NCBI GenBank assembly: GCA_009760855.2
Contig: WPIO01000014.1
Span: forward strand, 1,701,501-1,765,500
DNA: 64,000 nucleotides
DNA from: Cristatella mucedo
Lineage: Eukaryota > Bryozoa > Phylactolaemata > Cristatellidae
Direction of reading: 5' to 3'
The notes beneath the pieces were generated by a model. That model ran no database searches and was not told where the DNA came from. It saw nothing but the letters and a program-made list of their open reading frames with translations. Each line of letters begins with the position of its first letter. The first letter of the stretch is position 1. Position numbers and translations under genes: made by a program. Below, one piece after another: positions 32,566 to 45,442 of this stretch.

Positions 32566-34629
32566 CACCACAAGAAGTCTTGGAGCGTGGTGCTATCGTA
32601 CCTCAGCTCACGCTGCATTTAGAATAGAATTTGGCAGCAGGTAAACATAAGTTCAGCTCTAAGCTTTTTGGATCCCAGGTCACGGGTCGAGTCTTCACCC
32701 GGCTGTTGGCCGGACTCACCAGCGTTACCAGACGTTTGCAGACAAACGGATGGGCGTTGCGATGCAGTACTGGAATTTTCCGTCATTTATAACGAGAAAA
32801 ATTAATTAGTTATTGGTGTAGTTATTGAAGAAGAATCGTATCGAGGAAACCTACAAGTATATACTTTAGAGCTAAATATTTTCAGATTTAGGGCACCCAT
32901 GGTCCTACTATGGCCTCAGCAGATTTTATAAAGTCAACTGCAAGGTAACATAGCAAAAGCAACGATTGCAGCCACGGTAATCATTTTTCAACGTAATCGG
33001 TCTCCGTCACTATATTTCCGGTAGCCTAGCTGGATTTTAACTAGTTTATTTGCTGACATTGCTGGTAATGAACATGTTATTTAAGCCAAACAGTTTTGCC
33101 AAAATTAAGTACCGCGGCTTCCTACGCTTTGAAAAAGTCCATTAAAAAGTTTTTACGGCTTAGTGCTCCCTACAAAAACAATAAAAAACTGTGACTATAA
33201 CTTACAGGTTTTGGAAAATTCTTGGAGGATCCTGGGAATTATATACTTTTAACATTTTCTAATTGTATTAAAAATATCTTAAAGAAGGCCCAAACGACTT
33301 ATTTTCTATTGCTATTATTACTAACTGTTATTTTTAAAAAGAATTGGGAAATTATCAGACATTTTATGTAACCAGTAAATTGACATCGTTGATCAGGTCT
33401 TTTTTTAGCTGAAAATATAAAAAAATAAAAATTATTTTTGAGTGACTTTAATAGTTTAACTATTTAAAGACTAGGAAAAGGTGCGCTTGACTAAGGTTTA
33501 GAAAGCATATTGATGATTTTTAGTTGACTGAGTGAGTTGCTTTTAGATGCAAAGACTCTCTATTCGGTCTAGTAACTACATTCGGCTACACGAGAGTTCC
33601 AAGGATATCAGCTGTCTCTTTTAACTCGCATCGTCCCTTCCGAGAATGTAATATATTATGTATAAAAGAAGAGGAAAAGTAGACCACCTGAATTCCAGCA
33701 TCCATTGAGTTTCATCCGAATATTTCATATAACAATCCACATCTATTTTAAAGCAAGCACCCTTGCTTAGAGCCTTTGCATCAATAGCTTTAGATTGTAA
33801 GTAATCAGCTCCTCGTTGAAAAATACGGTTTTTTTTCCGCACACTTTGCCTATTTACTATCCTGACCTAGTTTTAGATTAAAATTGAGAGTAATGATCAG
33901 TTAAATTGCCTTTCATGTTCTACGTTTTAAAATGTGGTCTTTGCCTATTTCTGGCACAATTCTGTAGTTTATTGGGACACTCAGAACGGAGATATCGCTT
34001 GCCACTCTCGTTAGGTAAGACGTCAATCTATGTGATACATTAATAAAAATGTATGGATTGAATTCCAGTCACAATTCATAATATCGCAGCACCTCAATAT
34101 AATTCCCAATCATGATACAGGCTTTATTTCTTAAGAGGTTACACAACTCATCACCTGTGCTTTGATCCATCTAGTACTTCAATAGTACTTTTCTTTGAAT
34201 ACACACGTAACTTAAAGTGCCAAAACTTACACTGAGAGTTTACGCATCTTTCATTTACTTAATGAAAACATGACCATCATAACAGTCATGAATAGGCGAA
34301 TTACCACTGAGTATCAGGCAACACTTTTGAGTATTATTCGCAGCCTATCTCAAAGTCAATGTACTAATATCTCTGATGGAGTCTCTGCATGGCATTTTAT
34401 TGCTCTGTCCTAATATTTCCTTCCACAACGTGTCCCCTTAGCCCAGAATTTAAGTGGGTACGCTTTCTTCTACAATATTATAAGGTTACCGTCTCGGCAC
34501 GCTTGGATAACCACACTGCGTCAAATACGCAACCCCAAACATTTGTGACGTCCCATCTAAAATTAATAACGGTAGTCTCAACAAATGTTTACAATATTCA
34601 TGCTACTGAAACACAATTAGTCATTTCTT
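32566..34629. other. Unit 2 interval, no gene recognised
   Basis: From 32,566 to 33,855 it aligns with 7,050-9,620 of unit 1 minus the MULE. The empty MULE site is at about 33,317-33,325. About 33,856-34,629 has no match in unit 1 and no recognisable domain, and it is followed by a LINE A 3' end, so it could be older flanking or LINE body sequence. Confidence 0.4.
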
Positions 34630-34775
34630 ATCCATTGTTATGTGCTCAACATGAATATTACCGCATGCTCACCATTCAATTGCATTTGTTTTTGCAGCAA
34701 ATGCAAAGCGTCTAGGAAGAGATTGAGTTACCTGAGGGCGCTTTATCAAGTGCATTATTATTATTACTATCAATA
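34630..34775 (+). mobile_element. LINE A 3' end, + strand
   Basis: The LINE A 3' UTR word accattcaattgcattt, then gcaaatgcaaagcgtctagg, the hairpin loop gagattgagttacctgaggg and closing arm gcgctttatc, then an ATT tail. Unit 1 retains only an AT-rich tail-like tract here (9,625-9,655). Confidence 0.7.
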
Positions 34776-34954
34776 AAACATTACCACATTACAAATTCAT
34801 TTAGCTCAAGAAAGTGGTCTTTGCCGAACGTTGTTGCCGGTCATGAAGTCCAATAATGTATCATCATTTAATTCACTGAGCCTTAAGGTTGTTTGAAATT
34901 ATTCCAAAAAAGGCTCTATTTGTTTTTTTGTGACACGAAGAGCAATGAGCAAAG

Positions 34955-36230
34955 TCCTGAGGGGACAAAATGACAAAGTAGGAATCATGGAAATCTTACG
35001 AAAAAGAGAAGCAGTTGTTCCAATCGTCGAAAGCATTGGCAGGGGAATCATCTTTAAATCAGCTCATTGAACATCACAGCAGAATCACTAATCCATGAAT
35101 AGTAATAACCAGAATGGTTTTGGGCAAGTACATCTCTGCCAGCAAGGGTTTATACACTGGGAGTCTCGAGGCACGTTTCGACAATCAGTGTACCAAACCT
35201 GGCAATAACCAGCAGCACAAAGAAAAAAGCCTTTCCAGCATCGTATCGTCAGTCGAGCGTACGGTCTTGGAATTTTGTAGACCACCTGTAGCCCGTGCTA
35301 GGCTTGCTTGAAACTCGTTAAGTCTGGCTTCCAAAGCAATGCATGGGATCTCCGATTTTACCATTCGGACTTCAACTCTGACCTGCAGCTGTGGTCCATT
35401 TATCGTCGTATCACCGTTGTCATTATCAAGATGTACAGGTCGAGTTCATGCCAGATGCCACGATTGGCATTTTTTAAGCTCCAGCTTACTAATCGCCTAC
35501 GCGTTACTCTAACCAGACTGTTAATTCACCACAGCAACAGTCTTTCCATGAGTATCCCGGGTTACAAACAGTCCGGGTAACAAATTATCGTGATAGGTAA
35601 CACCCCTGCTGCATTAAAGGACTAGGGCTAGGAACCCGGTTTGCAATGACAAACGTTGAACGTGAAAACACTGAAAGAGTCGGAGTTTCTCAAGTGTTCG
35701 TACGTAATAATTCTGGAGTGACAATAATACTATTGGATCAGCTTTCACAAGATATTTAGTGTGGCACCACTGGACAAGAGAATGCATAACAATAGAAAGA
35801 CAAGATAATGTATAAATAAATAAATAGACAAGAGAATGCATAGCAATTCATTGAGAGCTTAAGTGAGCTTTGAGGGTGTTTCCATGGCTGCTACTCACAG
35901 TGATTTGAATAACTGCCTTTAAAGTGATAACTTGATATTCGAAGACGTGCCATGGGTCCAAAAACAAGCATGGAAACTCTTAGTGACGGAAATCCTATCA
36001 CGTTTGCTTGGTAATATTTTCTGACCCACGACAGCGAGCCTGCAAAGTTATTTAAGATGGCCATGCCGTCCGATCAAGCGAAGCATTGCTCGTTTTCGAG
36101 ATTCACTTTCGCACAACAAATTGAGTTTGTAAATAGTCTAATAATACCTGCCTCTTCCCATCAAGCAAATGAAATTAAAAATTTGTTGCGTTTTTTGTTG
36201 CTTTATAGGTGTTGACTTTTTGCTTTTGGA
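34955..36230. mobile_element. About 1.28-kb insertion specific to unit 2, type unknown
   Basis: Unit 1 is continuous across this point (agcaataagcaaagagtatt at 10,172-10,191), whereas unit 2 has the two halves separated by ~1.28 kb. I see no terminal inverted repeats, no long target duplication and no protein domain. Short open frames (35,114-35,311 +, 35,088-35,285 -, 35,308-35,580 +) are unconvincing. A deletion in unit 1 would look the same. Confidence 0.4.
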
Positions 36231-37340
36231 AGAGTATTGTGAGGGTGTCATTGCTGCCAATGTGTTGTTTGGTAATATTATCAGGATACGTTGGGTTAAT
36301 ATTTCTTTGGTTCGCGAGTCTGCTATTTTTGAGCAGGTTTAAGGTGTGGGAAAATTTTACAATGTCCATGGTTCATTTAAAAAAGGAAGGAACTTTTGTG
36401 ATTTTTCATCACTCGGTGGAGCAAATAGTATATATTAACTTGTGAAAAATCCCCATTTAGGTTTCAATACTGGTCAGGAATATCTTTGAATTTGTAACCA
36501 AGGACACTCCAAAGCTTACAATATATTGCCACCTGCCTCTGCTTTAAATATCGCTTACTAGCTTTGAGCATCGCACGGGCTGCTGTTATGGATATATCTT
36601 CTTGCTGAAATCAATTCAAGCCCAGTGCCGCATTGATCAGCAATTGAGTTGAGTTTTTCAGCACTGCCCCTCAATTCACCTTTGTGTAGTAGGGCAATAT
36701 TTCATCTGTCAAATTACATTAAAGTAGGCAATACGACAGCGAAATTCAGCTGTTGAACATTTAATTTCTACAAGGTTTCATGCTTAACAATCGATACAAG
36801 TAGAATGGCAGTCTTTCGTAACATATAAATAAATATAATCGCAAGCAATAAACTAATAGACACCACGACTATGGGTCCCCAGCGAATTTCCCAAACAACA
36901 TAGTAGCAGCAAATATACTGTAGTGGCTTCTATGTGGAGTTCCTAAGCTACAAGTAAAGTAACCTTAACATCCGATCGCTCGACTGTTTCAGGTAAATCT
37001 CGGGCCTTGTAGTGCGTGGAGCAACGTGTAGAGAAAACTCAAGTGGACGCAAGATGCTCGAAGGTAAGGCAGGGTGGCAGCAAAACGAACACTCATTCGG
37101 TAATTCAACAAGCCAATGATGGCATGGCAAAGTATTTTCTTAATCAGAAGCGGTAATATACGGCTACAGTTGGGAAGCACCAGCCATTGCTGGCTCTTCA
37201 CAGCCTAATGGACAGAGCCCAACTCAACCAACAGTATAAAGACTGGAGCAGGCATGACTCACGGTTAAAGGTGTCTAGCATTTTAAGTAACCCGACCACA
37301 GATAATGACATAGCCACGGCAAGGACCAAGAATAATGTCT
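36231..37340. other. Unit 2 interval, no gene recognised
   Basis: Aligns with 10,187-11,330. The sub-block 37,010-37,230 is nearly identical to 10,980-11,200. The open frame at 36,989-37,201 (-) is preserved with 10,957-11,169, but that only reflects the near identity of the DNA. Confidence 0.4.
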
Positions 37341-37398
37341 ATACACAGACACACGCACACACACCCACGCAGGCACACGCACACACACCCACGCAGGC

Positions 37399-37462
<64 letters not shown>

Positions 37463-37503
37463 ACACCCACACACACACACATACAAATATATATATATAT
37501 ATC
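37341..37503. repeat. (CA)n array with a short imperfect higher-order repeat, then (TA)n
   Basis: Pure CA runs for about 80 bases after two copies of an acacacccacgcaggcacacgc-like segment, and a short (TA)n follows at 37,488-37,503. The paralogous site in unit 1 is (TA)n/(TG)n (11,333-11,399). Confidence 0.95.
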
Positions 37504-38301
37504 TAATAAAAAATATGTTTTTTGGTAGCGCCATAAGAGAAAATAGTCTAAATTAACATGGAAAGTGTCACTGACGATAGTAGGACTCCTATTTAGTAGC
37601 ATATATTCAATCGTGGACAGGTAAGCAAAGTAAAGAGAAAACAAGACTGGTTGACTTTATAAAATGCGGTGAGAATTCCAATGCATGTACAAGCACAGTC
37701 TAATGACTCACCATATCTCCACAGAAAGGTTTTCCTGGACAGAGCAAAGTCACTGCCGAAAGGGCGGATTATTAGCTTCATTTTGCACGTCATCAGATCA
37801 AAAAATGGAAACGGCACGGCAAGCACTGGGTAGGCATCTAATCGCTTTCCCAGCTGTGAAGCCAAACCCATCAAAGATCAGATACACCCAAAGCCATATC
37901 CGTCACGTCGTGGCAAACGAATGAGACATCCATGCAGCAGCTTGAGCCTAGTGACAGACACATTCATTATCTGCCTGCCGTCGGCTCCAGAGGAGATCCG
38001 CCTCTTTCCTCTGCTGTGGCGAAATAAGTAACTGAGAACCTGGCTATGAGTCGTACCGGAACGGAGGCGAAGGCAGCTAACAAGTGCTAAACCTTGCCTC
38101 TGGCTGTCACATGACCAGAAGTAACTTAAAAGATGGGGTGACAAGCCTGAACCTGAGCTGTATGGAAGCGGCTGCTCGATTGATGCAAACCTCCCCACTG
38201 GCTACGTTCTATGTGATAGCGAATGTTGCCATCACATATGCACATCACGACACATCGTGCGACAGCAGAGTCGCAGCACACTGTAGTTCCACTTTCCGCT
38301 C
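37504..38301. other. Unit 2 interval with a conserved island
   Basis: Aligns with 11,400-12,180. The sub-block 37,815-38,070 is identical to unit 1 by eye. No gene is called (see the note on the minus-strand frame at 11,771-12,178). Confidence 0.4.
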
Positions 38302-38659
38302 GAGTTCGCTCCTTCGACCTGTCGCTCGAGCCATGCCACCACGAACTCGCCGCCACGCCCCGGCAAACCTGATCTAGTCTCAATCATTTAAGGTTTGCTT
38401 GTCTCAGCTCTCTGCTAGATCTAACATTAACTGCTGCTCACAATCGTATCTGCATCAGTATCCACCGACTGATGAGCAATGTGCTTACACCAGCGTCACA
38501 CTCTGCCACTTGTCAACGCACATGGTGATAATTCTTCAATAGAAACTAGACTTTACTGCTGCTAAAAATAAAGTCTTTGGTCTCCTGAAATTCGAAAGCG
38601 AGAAAGTACATCATTGATGTAAAATATTCCTCACTTGTTATGTAATTCATGTCTACAGC

Positions 38660-38780
38660 TTCCTATGAGAACTTAATCTCTATTCAGGCGCTTCACATAT
38701 GGCTCGGGACTCGAGCTCACGACCTCGGCCAGACTTTGATCGGGGCGAGCCGCTAAATAACTGGGCCAAACCAGTTCAGC
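38660..38780 (-). mobile_element. SINE-2, unit 2 copy
   Basis: The same tRNA-like head (about 38,775-38,705, B-box region ggctcgggactcgagctcac on the + strand) and LINE A-like segment (gagaacttaatctctattca at about 38,667) as in unit 1. An unrelated ~100 bases follow it (38,780-38,880), absent in unit 1. Confidence 0.65.
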
Positions 38781-39059
38781 AGCAAAAGAACCCACTTGTG
38801 TCTGTCATGCATAAAGTGGCTCCTTGGGAGCGTGCAAGGGCAAGAGCACTTTGGGCGAACCGAGACTGGAGTAAAGTGGGAGTATTCCATCTTGGTTACT
38901 GCAGAAAACGTTTGCAGCACGTGCGTCTTCTCTATAGTGAAGGTTTCAACGATCAGTAGCTTCAGATGACGACAAAATTTGGCAAAAAAGGGGTCAAGGT
39001 ATGGGTTACTTTTGTAGCTGATACCTTGCTTGATGATACAAGACAGTCATCTTTTAGTT

Positions 39060-39371
39060 TGGTTCATATATCATAGAGCCAGCCGATGAACAACGCTAAC
39101 GGTTTATTGCTCAAGGCATGGGGCTGCAAGACGCATGACTGCCTTCGCCCCCTTCTCACACTCGAGTCTCCTTCCCTTCCTCCAGTCCCCTGGTTGACCC
39201 CGATAGTGAATACACTATCTCCAATCCAATTCACCGGCGGGTTATAGGCCTGTGTCAACGCCTCAGAAAGCTTAGAAGCTGACCACAGCTGTGCACAGCC
39301 CCATCTCGAGGATGCTCCCACCAGCTGTTGAGGAAAGAGCCGTACCAGCCCGCATGCAATCGAACTACACA
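39060..39371 (-). mobile_element. Candidate solo LTR, unit 2 only
   Basis: About 310 bases with no match in unit 1 (13,575). Read on the minus strand it starts TGTGTAGTTCG and ends ATGAACCA, and has an AATAAA near its 3' end followed by GTTGTTCATCGGCT. A very similar motif (AATAAA then GTTGCTCGTCGGCT) occurs in the candidate LTR at 57,344-57,558. No target duplication is clear, so the ends are uncertain. Confidence 0.4.
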
Positions 39372-40265
39372 TCTAAAGATACTCCTGAACATTGAAGGAA
39401 CAAGTCAAATGACCTATCACGGAGATAATCTTATTTTTAAACAGTGCAATGAGCCTAAGTGTTTGAAGTGGGGTGTTCAACATTTTTTGTAGTACCCGGA
39501 AATCGGGTTTAGGTTCATTATTCTCACGTGGTCTAGCCAATCTTCCGACCTGAATCCAGTTGAGTGTCTCTCGGCGAAGTGGCGGCAGTGGAGGAAGGCT
39601 ATACATCCATGGAATCGCCAGATATCTATACGTCCTCGGAAGGGCCTTTATCAACTTAGCTGAATCTTTTTAGATAGATAAAGTCGGATGTTTTTGAAGG
39701 CTTAGTTTGCTATAAGCCCGAGAGAGGCTGTTGGTGATCTCGGCCAGATTGTGGTCGGGGTAGAACCTTAACCAGTGAACCAAGCCAACTCGTCATGCGC
39801 ACACATGTCCAAAGATGATATGAACCCTCGAAAATATGCACGTCTCGGCAGTGGAAGGTGCTCTGTCTTGGACTTGCTCAGGGGCCCAGCCAGCGTCAGC
39901 TTGACACGAAACCCTCTCCGAGCGTAATTAGCCAGTTAAATCTCAGGCAGCCTACAGTCATCCGAGAACACGAGCCGTCTTTCTGCTGCTAATTCTTCGT
40001 TAATAAGGCTCCAGCAAGATTCCCTTACCGACCAGCCTTACTGCTCTCCTCTGCAGTATTGCACAGCAGATGTATCTACCAGCGAGCTATTCCTAGTGAG
40101 ACATATCTTGAGAATCCCTCTGCAGGTTGCCTCACATAAACAGCTTACGGTTATGTTTGACGTAGACTAATACTTTAAACATGCAGATCTTAGCAAATGT
40201 GGATGTTAATTGATATTCGCTCGCTATTAAAACATTATCTCCATATACTAGCTGAGAATTATGGT
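39372..40265. other. Unit 2 interval, no gene recognised
   Basis: Aligns with 13,575-14,446, including the decayed SINE-2-like head at 39,733-39,806. Much of 39,690-39,995 is nearly identical to unit 1. Confidence 0.4.

Positions 40266-40338
<73 letters not shown>
40266..40338. repeat. (CT)n microsatellite
   Basis: About 73 bases of uninterrupted CT, orthologous to 14,447-14,538 but shorter and without interruptions. Confidence 0.97.
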
Positions 40339-40340
<2 letters not shown>

Positions 40341-40579
40341 ACGACCCAGGTCGCGAATCCGATTCCTGTTATAGAATATCCTTTATTACCTGTAAAAAGT
40401 CAAGGATAGCTGCCGAATCACTACTGCCTCTGTCCAAATTAGGCAGTAGCACAAGGCGGCCATAATACTTTTGCAGAACCTTCTGAATGTGGTGCCGTCC
40501 TATCTAATTGTTGCGTTGTAGTTCCATCGGTACTCTTAGACCCTACTCGGTAATAACCATTTATGAGAATTCAATATCT

Positions 40580-40680
40580 TTAACAATAATAATAATAATA
40601 TACCTGATAAGCGCCAGCAGAGAACTCAATATATGTCGAGGCGCTTTACATTTGTAGCAAAGGGAAATTTCACGTATCAC
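40580..40680 (-). mobile_element. LINE A solo 3' end, unit 2
   Basis: Tail of AAT repeats (40,584-40,600) and a decayed terminal hairpin (gataagcgccagcagagaac ... ggcgctttacattt). Same insertion as 14,787-14,890. Confidence 0.7.
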
Positions 40681-43600
40681 TTCCTTCCTGGCCCATTTGG
40701 CAGCTCCTTGCATCAGGGTGAATAGGAAATAATGAGAAAATAAGGATAATAATTAAAGGAAACGTGATCGTTGCAGGTTGCGTGAATACTCGTGGACACT
40801 ATGTACATAATTACACACAGTTCGAAGCCACCTGATAGAAATCTTGGTCTTATCTAGCCAGACAAGATCACAAGTCAACACTGTGGCTGATGTAAAGTAT
40901 AGACTTGACGACCAGTGGTCACCTCAAACTGGAAACCATACTCTTTTGATCCAGACGGACCGGTCTGCCAAGCTAAGGCTGCATTCCAGTTAGCACACTC
41001 AGGCATTAGAGAATATTAAAAACGTTAACATATCTTCTTTTGAGATATGTCGTTTTGAAAATAAACCGTTACGGATTTGTCTTTGATGGAATAGCGATCC
41101 CCCTGCAGTCTAATGGCTGAGTATGGAGTCGGTCAAATAAGTATCAGCTGAAGCAGCTATACAGCATTAGGTTTTGGGATTGCCATTGCCAAGTTGACTG
41201 ATCAGGTCGCACCATTTAGATCACTGTTGGAGAGCCTTAGCAACTCTCACCCTGCTGGCAGCGAGCGATAAATAATTGCCTGCCACAGGAGATAAGCCCA
41301 CAATTGGGATCATAACGCGAGAGTAGCTTACCCCTGAGAAAACTATTAACTTCCTAAAGCACCTCATAGCTGACGAATGGAGGGTGATGTGCTGAAAATT
41401 CTAGCGACTACTCGGGTGCACCATGGTTACAGGCATAGGCAGGCGGACTGTCTGGTGGCAGCCTTTAATGCATTTGAGAGTACTCCCTAGACTGGCGCGG
41501 TCTGCTATGTGCCTATTCGGGACCCAGCTATAGAGAAGCCTGGCCATGTTAAGGCTTTGTCCTTCAAGAAGTTACCTTGTTAACGCTATCACAGCATCAG
41601 TATATCTGACTGTTGTTTCCTAATTCTCATAATGAATAAAATGTAAGAGATTCCATTTCCAGGAATAATTGAAGAGTGGTAATTACGATTAGCCTTCGCT
41701 TCAAAATCAGGCTTCCATATAAGGACTTGAGTGGTGAATAGTTGGACCCAGTTCTCCTTTCTATGAACGTGTGCTGTTTCATAGCTAGAGCTAGGATCTT
41801 GAACGAAGCCTTAGACAGACTTCAGAGGTCAATAGTTGGCCACATGGACTATGAAATTATAATCTATCTTGTTTACGTATTAACTTATTATGTTTTTAAC
41901 TGGAGTACAGTCGATACTAGACTTAGCTTCAGTGGGTAATGGGTCGCTGATTGAATAGGAAGTTAGGCTAGACACCCAGGCACTCTCTCTCTCTCCCTCT
42001 CTTTCTGTGATTCTCTCTCACTCTATCTCACAGAAGAAGATGATAATGAAGACGAAATAATAATGTCCAATATTGAAATGACACTTGAACGATCTGAGAA
42101 ATAGTAAACGAACTTTGGATACCTCAAGAAGTGAATACAGATTTCTGTGCCAATAAGGCGACCATTAAATGGAGCTAAATAATAGGAGGATTGGTCTAGT
42201 CAGTCAGCCGTGGGATCAGCTTTAAATAATGGCCAGTAATGGCAAAACAAAGTCAATGCACGAGATCTCTTACAAGTAGCACATTTAACCAGAGAAGTGT
42301 TGACATAATCGTTTCTAACTTGACTGCGTGATCTGCGAGTCTATCATGAAGCAGTTTGACTCCAGGTTCACTCTACTAGACAGCAAACTGATGCCACCCA
42401 AAAGAATGATGCTCAAAGATCTGTGGGCAAGCCGTGCTCGAATGAGATTGCGGTTGACCAATGACTAGTAAAGTATTTTAAAATTAAAAGAAGCGAGCAA
42501 GAAGGACCTTTATTGGCAGGCTGCTTTTGGGCATGCTCCCGCTTACCAAAGATAGCATTCATGCCTCGAAGCCGGTAGTTTGGAATGGCTCGGAGACGGA
42601 GTCAATTTCGAGCTCATCCACGTTATAATGACGTGATGAGAATCGTCATAACACGGTCCATCCACCACTGTATAGTTTGTGCGAGAACAATCTTACACAA
42701 AATACCAGACTTCAGCAGAGTTCACTTTTACTCGAGTAATCCGGAAGAAAATTGTCCCGGGCTTCAAATGGAAAGTCTGACTTTAGTCGTTAAATACTGG
42801 GCTAGCAGGTGGGCTAACCATTAGTGGAGAACGTATACTTGAACATTCTTTAATTAAAGGAAACAGTCAGAGACAGCAGAGGCTTCTTCGAAATGCGATA
42901 ACAATATATGACCGTATAAGAAAAAATCCATGATATATATAATAAAGAAGCTAAAGACTTGAAAATTGAGTTCATGTAAGATATAAGGCGATTATTGGCA
43001 TGACAGTATGTTGCTGATTTTTATGCAGTTTAAAATAACCAGGAATCTTCTTAAAATATGAACAACTTAAGAAAGTTGTGTAGATTTGCATTTTTGCCAC
43101 TTTCAAACGCAGCAAGATTTTCCATCGCATATTAAATTGCTTGTAATCAGTTATACTAAGGACAATTAAATGTTTTGTGAAGTTGAGCCACGGCTGTAGA
43201 TTTCAGGTAATATCCGCATGGTCTGGATTCGTAAGTCTTTTAATAACAGTTGAGCCGAGAAAGTGACATTTTGAGCCAATAGGCTGACTTAGTAACCCTA
43301 ACAAAACTAATGGGTCAAGGTAACATGATCCTAATACATTTGGACCATTCACTCTGCTATAATAAATTCTAAATTTATGTATAAAAATTTAAATTTCACT
43401 TTAATTAAGAGTTATTTTGATCTGCATGATAATTCTAAAGCGTGTCAATTTTAAGTTGCTGTCGACAAAAGCTGACGATCTGAAACTATCCTAGAGCTTA
43501 AAAGTGTGCCTCACCTTAAGAAAAATAAAGGCTGTTACATCGGTTTGTCTATCGCTCTTGGAACACACTTACTAAGCTGCAGTTCATCATTCTCTTGACG

Positions 43601-44690
43601 CAGAATGTGGTTCACTTAAGTACTAATTTGAGGTTTCAATCGTACAAGCATTTTATTTTCGAGATCTGCGTTACTCATAGAATGTGTAAGACGTGAGCAA
43701 TCATCTTGATATGATTCGACTTGAACTGCCATAGCTATTCGAAGCTTGCTTAGTAAGGTGTTAATTAAAAAGATATAGTCCGAAATATGAAATCACAATG
43801 ATATAGAATCGTATCGCGGTCTCACTAATACCGAGTTACTTCTTTGCTTTATGCATGAACACCCCGAAATACTTGAACATGAAATTTAAGCTGTTTCGTT
43901 CCGAAACAGAAGAAGGTGGAATTACCAGTCATTGTCGTGCAATGCTTATAGATCTATTAATAGCAAGCATCAAAAGTCAGAGAGAACCAATTAAAATGAA
44001 ACAGGGGCAGCTTCTTAAAAATGCATGTTTGCAATAACTAGTTACCATGTTTCTGCTTTTTTGCCTGGAAATACATTCAGTTCTCTCTGGGCGTTATAGA
44101 AATGTCTTAAATTGTCGTTATGTATCATATAAAGAACTTAATCGGTAGCATAGCAGGCACCGAGTACTTTGCCAACACTCCGATGCCTTTAGTCAAGGTG
44201 GGCATCTGCCCACTTATGTGCCTGATCTTTTTCGAAGCTTTAGAGCTAATAATATACATAGATTTGTTGCAAGTACCTCAAAGCATTTAACGGTTTTTTT
44301 TTAAATTTACTAGATTGTCATCGTACTGTGTGTTGAAATATCAACCAATAGTCGTCTTCGATGAAATGACAGACAACCGTTACCTAAACCATGGAATAGT
44401 AGAGTTACCAAAATAGGCACATTCTCGGTCGAGTTAGCTATGTTCGTGGACTAACCACCAAAAGGCAAAATTCGAATAAGAGATGATTTCGCTTGGATTT
44501 TTGGGATCGAGAAAAAGATGCCTCAGCGAATTGACAAATTACTCAAAATATGTTGACCTGATCTGTTAATCCAGCAACCCGTTAAGTTGTATGCCAGAGA
44601 TAAGTGACGGGTCAATAATTAGCGCCTTAAATTTATATACATACATGTATATATATATGCTAAAAATTGCAATGTAGTGTAATTTCGATG
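40681..44690. other. Unit 2 interval, no gene recognised
   Basis: Aligns with 14,891-18,584. About 40,745-40,930 is extra relative to unit 1. The stretch 40,935-41,260 is nearly identical to unit 1, and most of the remainder is clearly diverged. CT-rich tract at 41,978-42,032 and palindrome gtgggcatctgcccac at 44,198-44,213. No conserved coding frame. Confidence 0.4.
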
Positions 44691-45030
44691 ACCTTGATCA
44701 GTTTTCGTGCATATTTCTTGTCACAAACTACTCCCAAAATCTCGTGGGTGAACGAAACTTGAACAGGGGATTTTCGAATTCAGGTCACCTAATTGATTAT
44801 TAATTGATACTGAAGCCGGGCGGTGGTTTGACGGCTCCGATTTCAACAGCTGATTGGTTGGCTGCTCTTACATTGCTCGCTCAAGCGAAAACTCACTAAG
44901 CTCGCGTGACTCAGGTGGCCACTGGAGGGACCCTTGTGTGAAGAGTGACCCAAGCCAGGGATAATCAGTGGTGGTGCAACAGCAGACGATTGCGTAACTT
45001 GCTACTCAGACCCAGCTGTCGCCTTACCGT

Positions 45031-45038
45031 TTATAAGG
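45031..45038 (+). promoter_or_regulatory. Putative TATA box of the secreted-peptide gene, unit 2
   Basis: tttataag, 52 bases before the ATG at 45,083, in the same place as in unit 1. Confidence 0.55.
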
Positions 45039-45082
45039 CTGCAGCTCCGTTGGCCAGTCCGACAGAGCAAAAGGACGTCAAC

Positions 45083-45442
45083 ATGGAGGGACGTGTTCTC
45101 GCGATACTACTGGCTTGTGTCCTCTGTGTATTTTGGGCGACCACATTGAACGCACAAGGTACTGTGTCGCCGGCAGAAGAGACTTGCTGGTCCATCATCG
45201 CTCAGAGTTGGCTTCGGTGTGTGTGAACGTTAGCAGCAGCGACTCTGCTTTTGCTTTTAGATCCATGCTCGTGCTCAGCGTACGGTAACACGTACAGACC
45301 TATAAATAATTGTACGCATTTCACTCAACAATATGCTACCTATGATCCTGTGCAATTCAAGTGTGCAAACGGGACTCTGTTCGATGTTAGCGTCTGCGTC
45401 TGCAACGAGATCGACAAAACGGTCTGTCCTCGTGGATGTTAA
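45083..45442 (+). CDS. Small secreted Cys-rich, chitin-binding-like peptide (two exons), unit 2 copy
   Basis: Exon 1 is 45,083-45,158, the intron 45,159-45,260 (102 bp, same GT and AG sites) and exon 2 45,261-45,442. The encoded 85-residue preprotein is identical to the unit 1 copy. The 258 coding bases differ at one synonymous site (the third base of the second serine codon of exon 2). The intron differs at six of 102 bases and the 3' flank at about four per cent. Signal peptide, eight cysteines and the FKCANGTLFD block are as described for 19,504-19,863. The contrast between exons and intron suggests that both copies are functional genes under selection, or that the exons were recently homogenised. 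Confidence 0.72.

Noticed and set aside
35088-35580. Possible retroelement gag/protease frames in the unit-2-specific segment
   Set aside because: Overlapping frames on both strands, no catalytic or zinc-knuckle motif visible.
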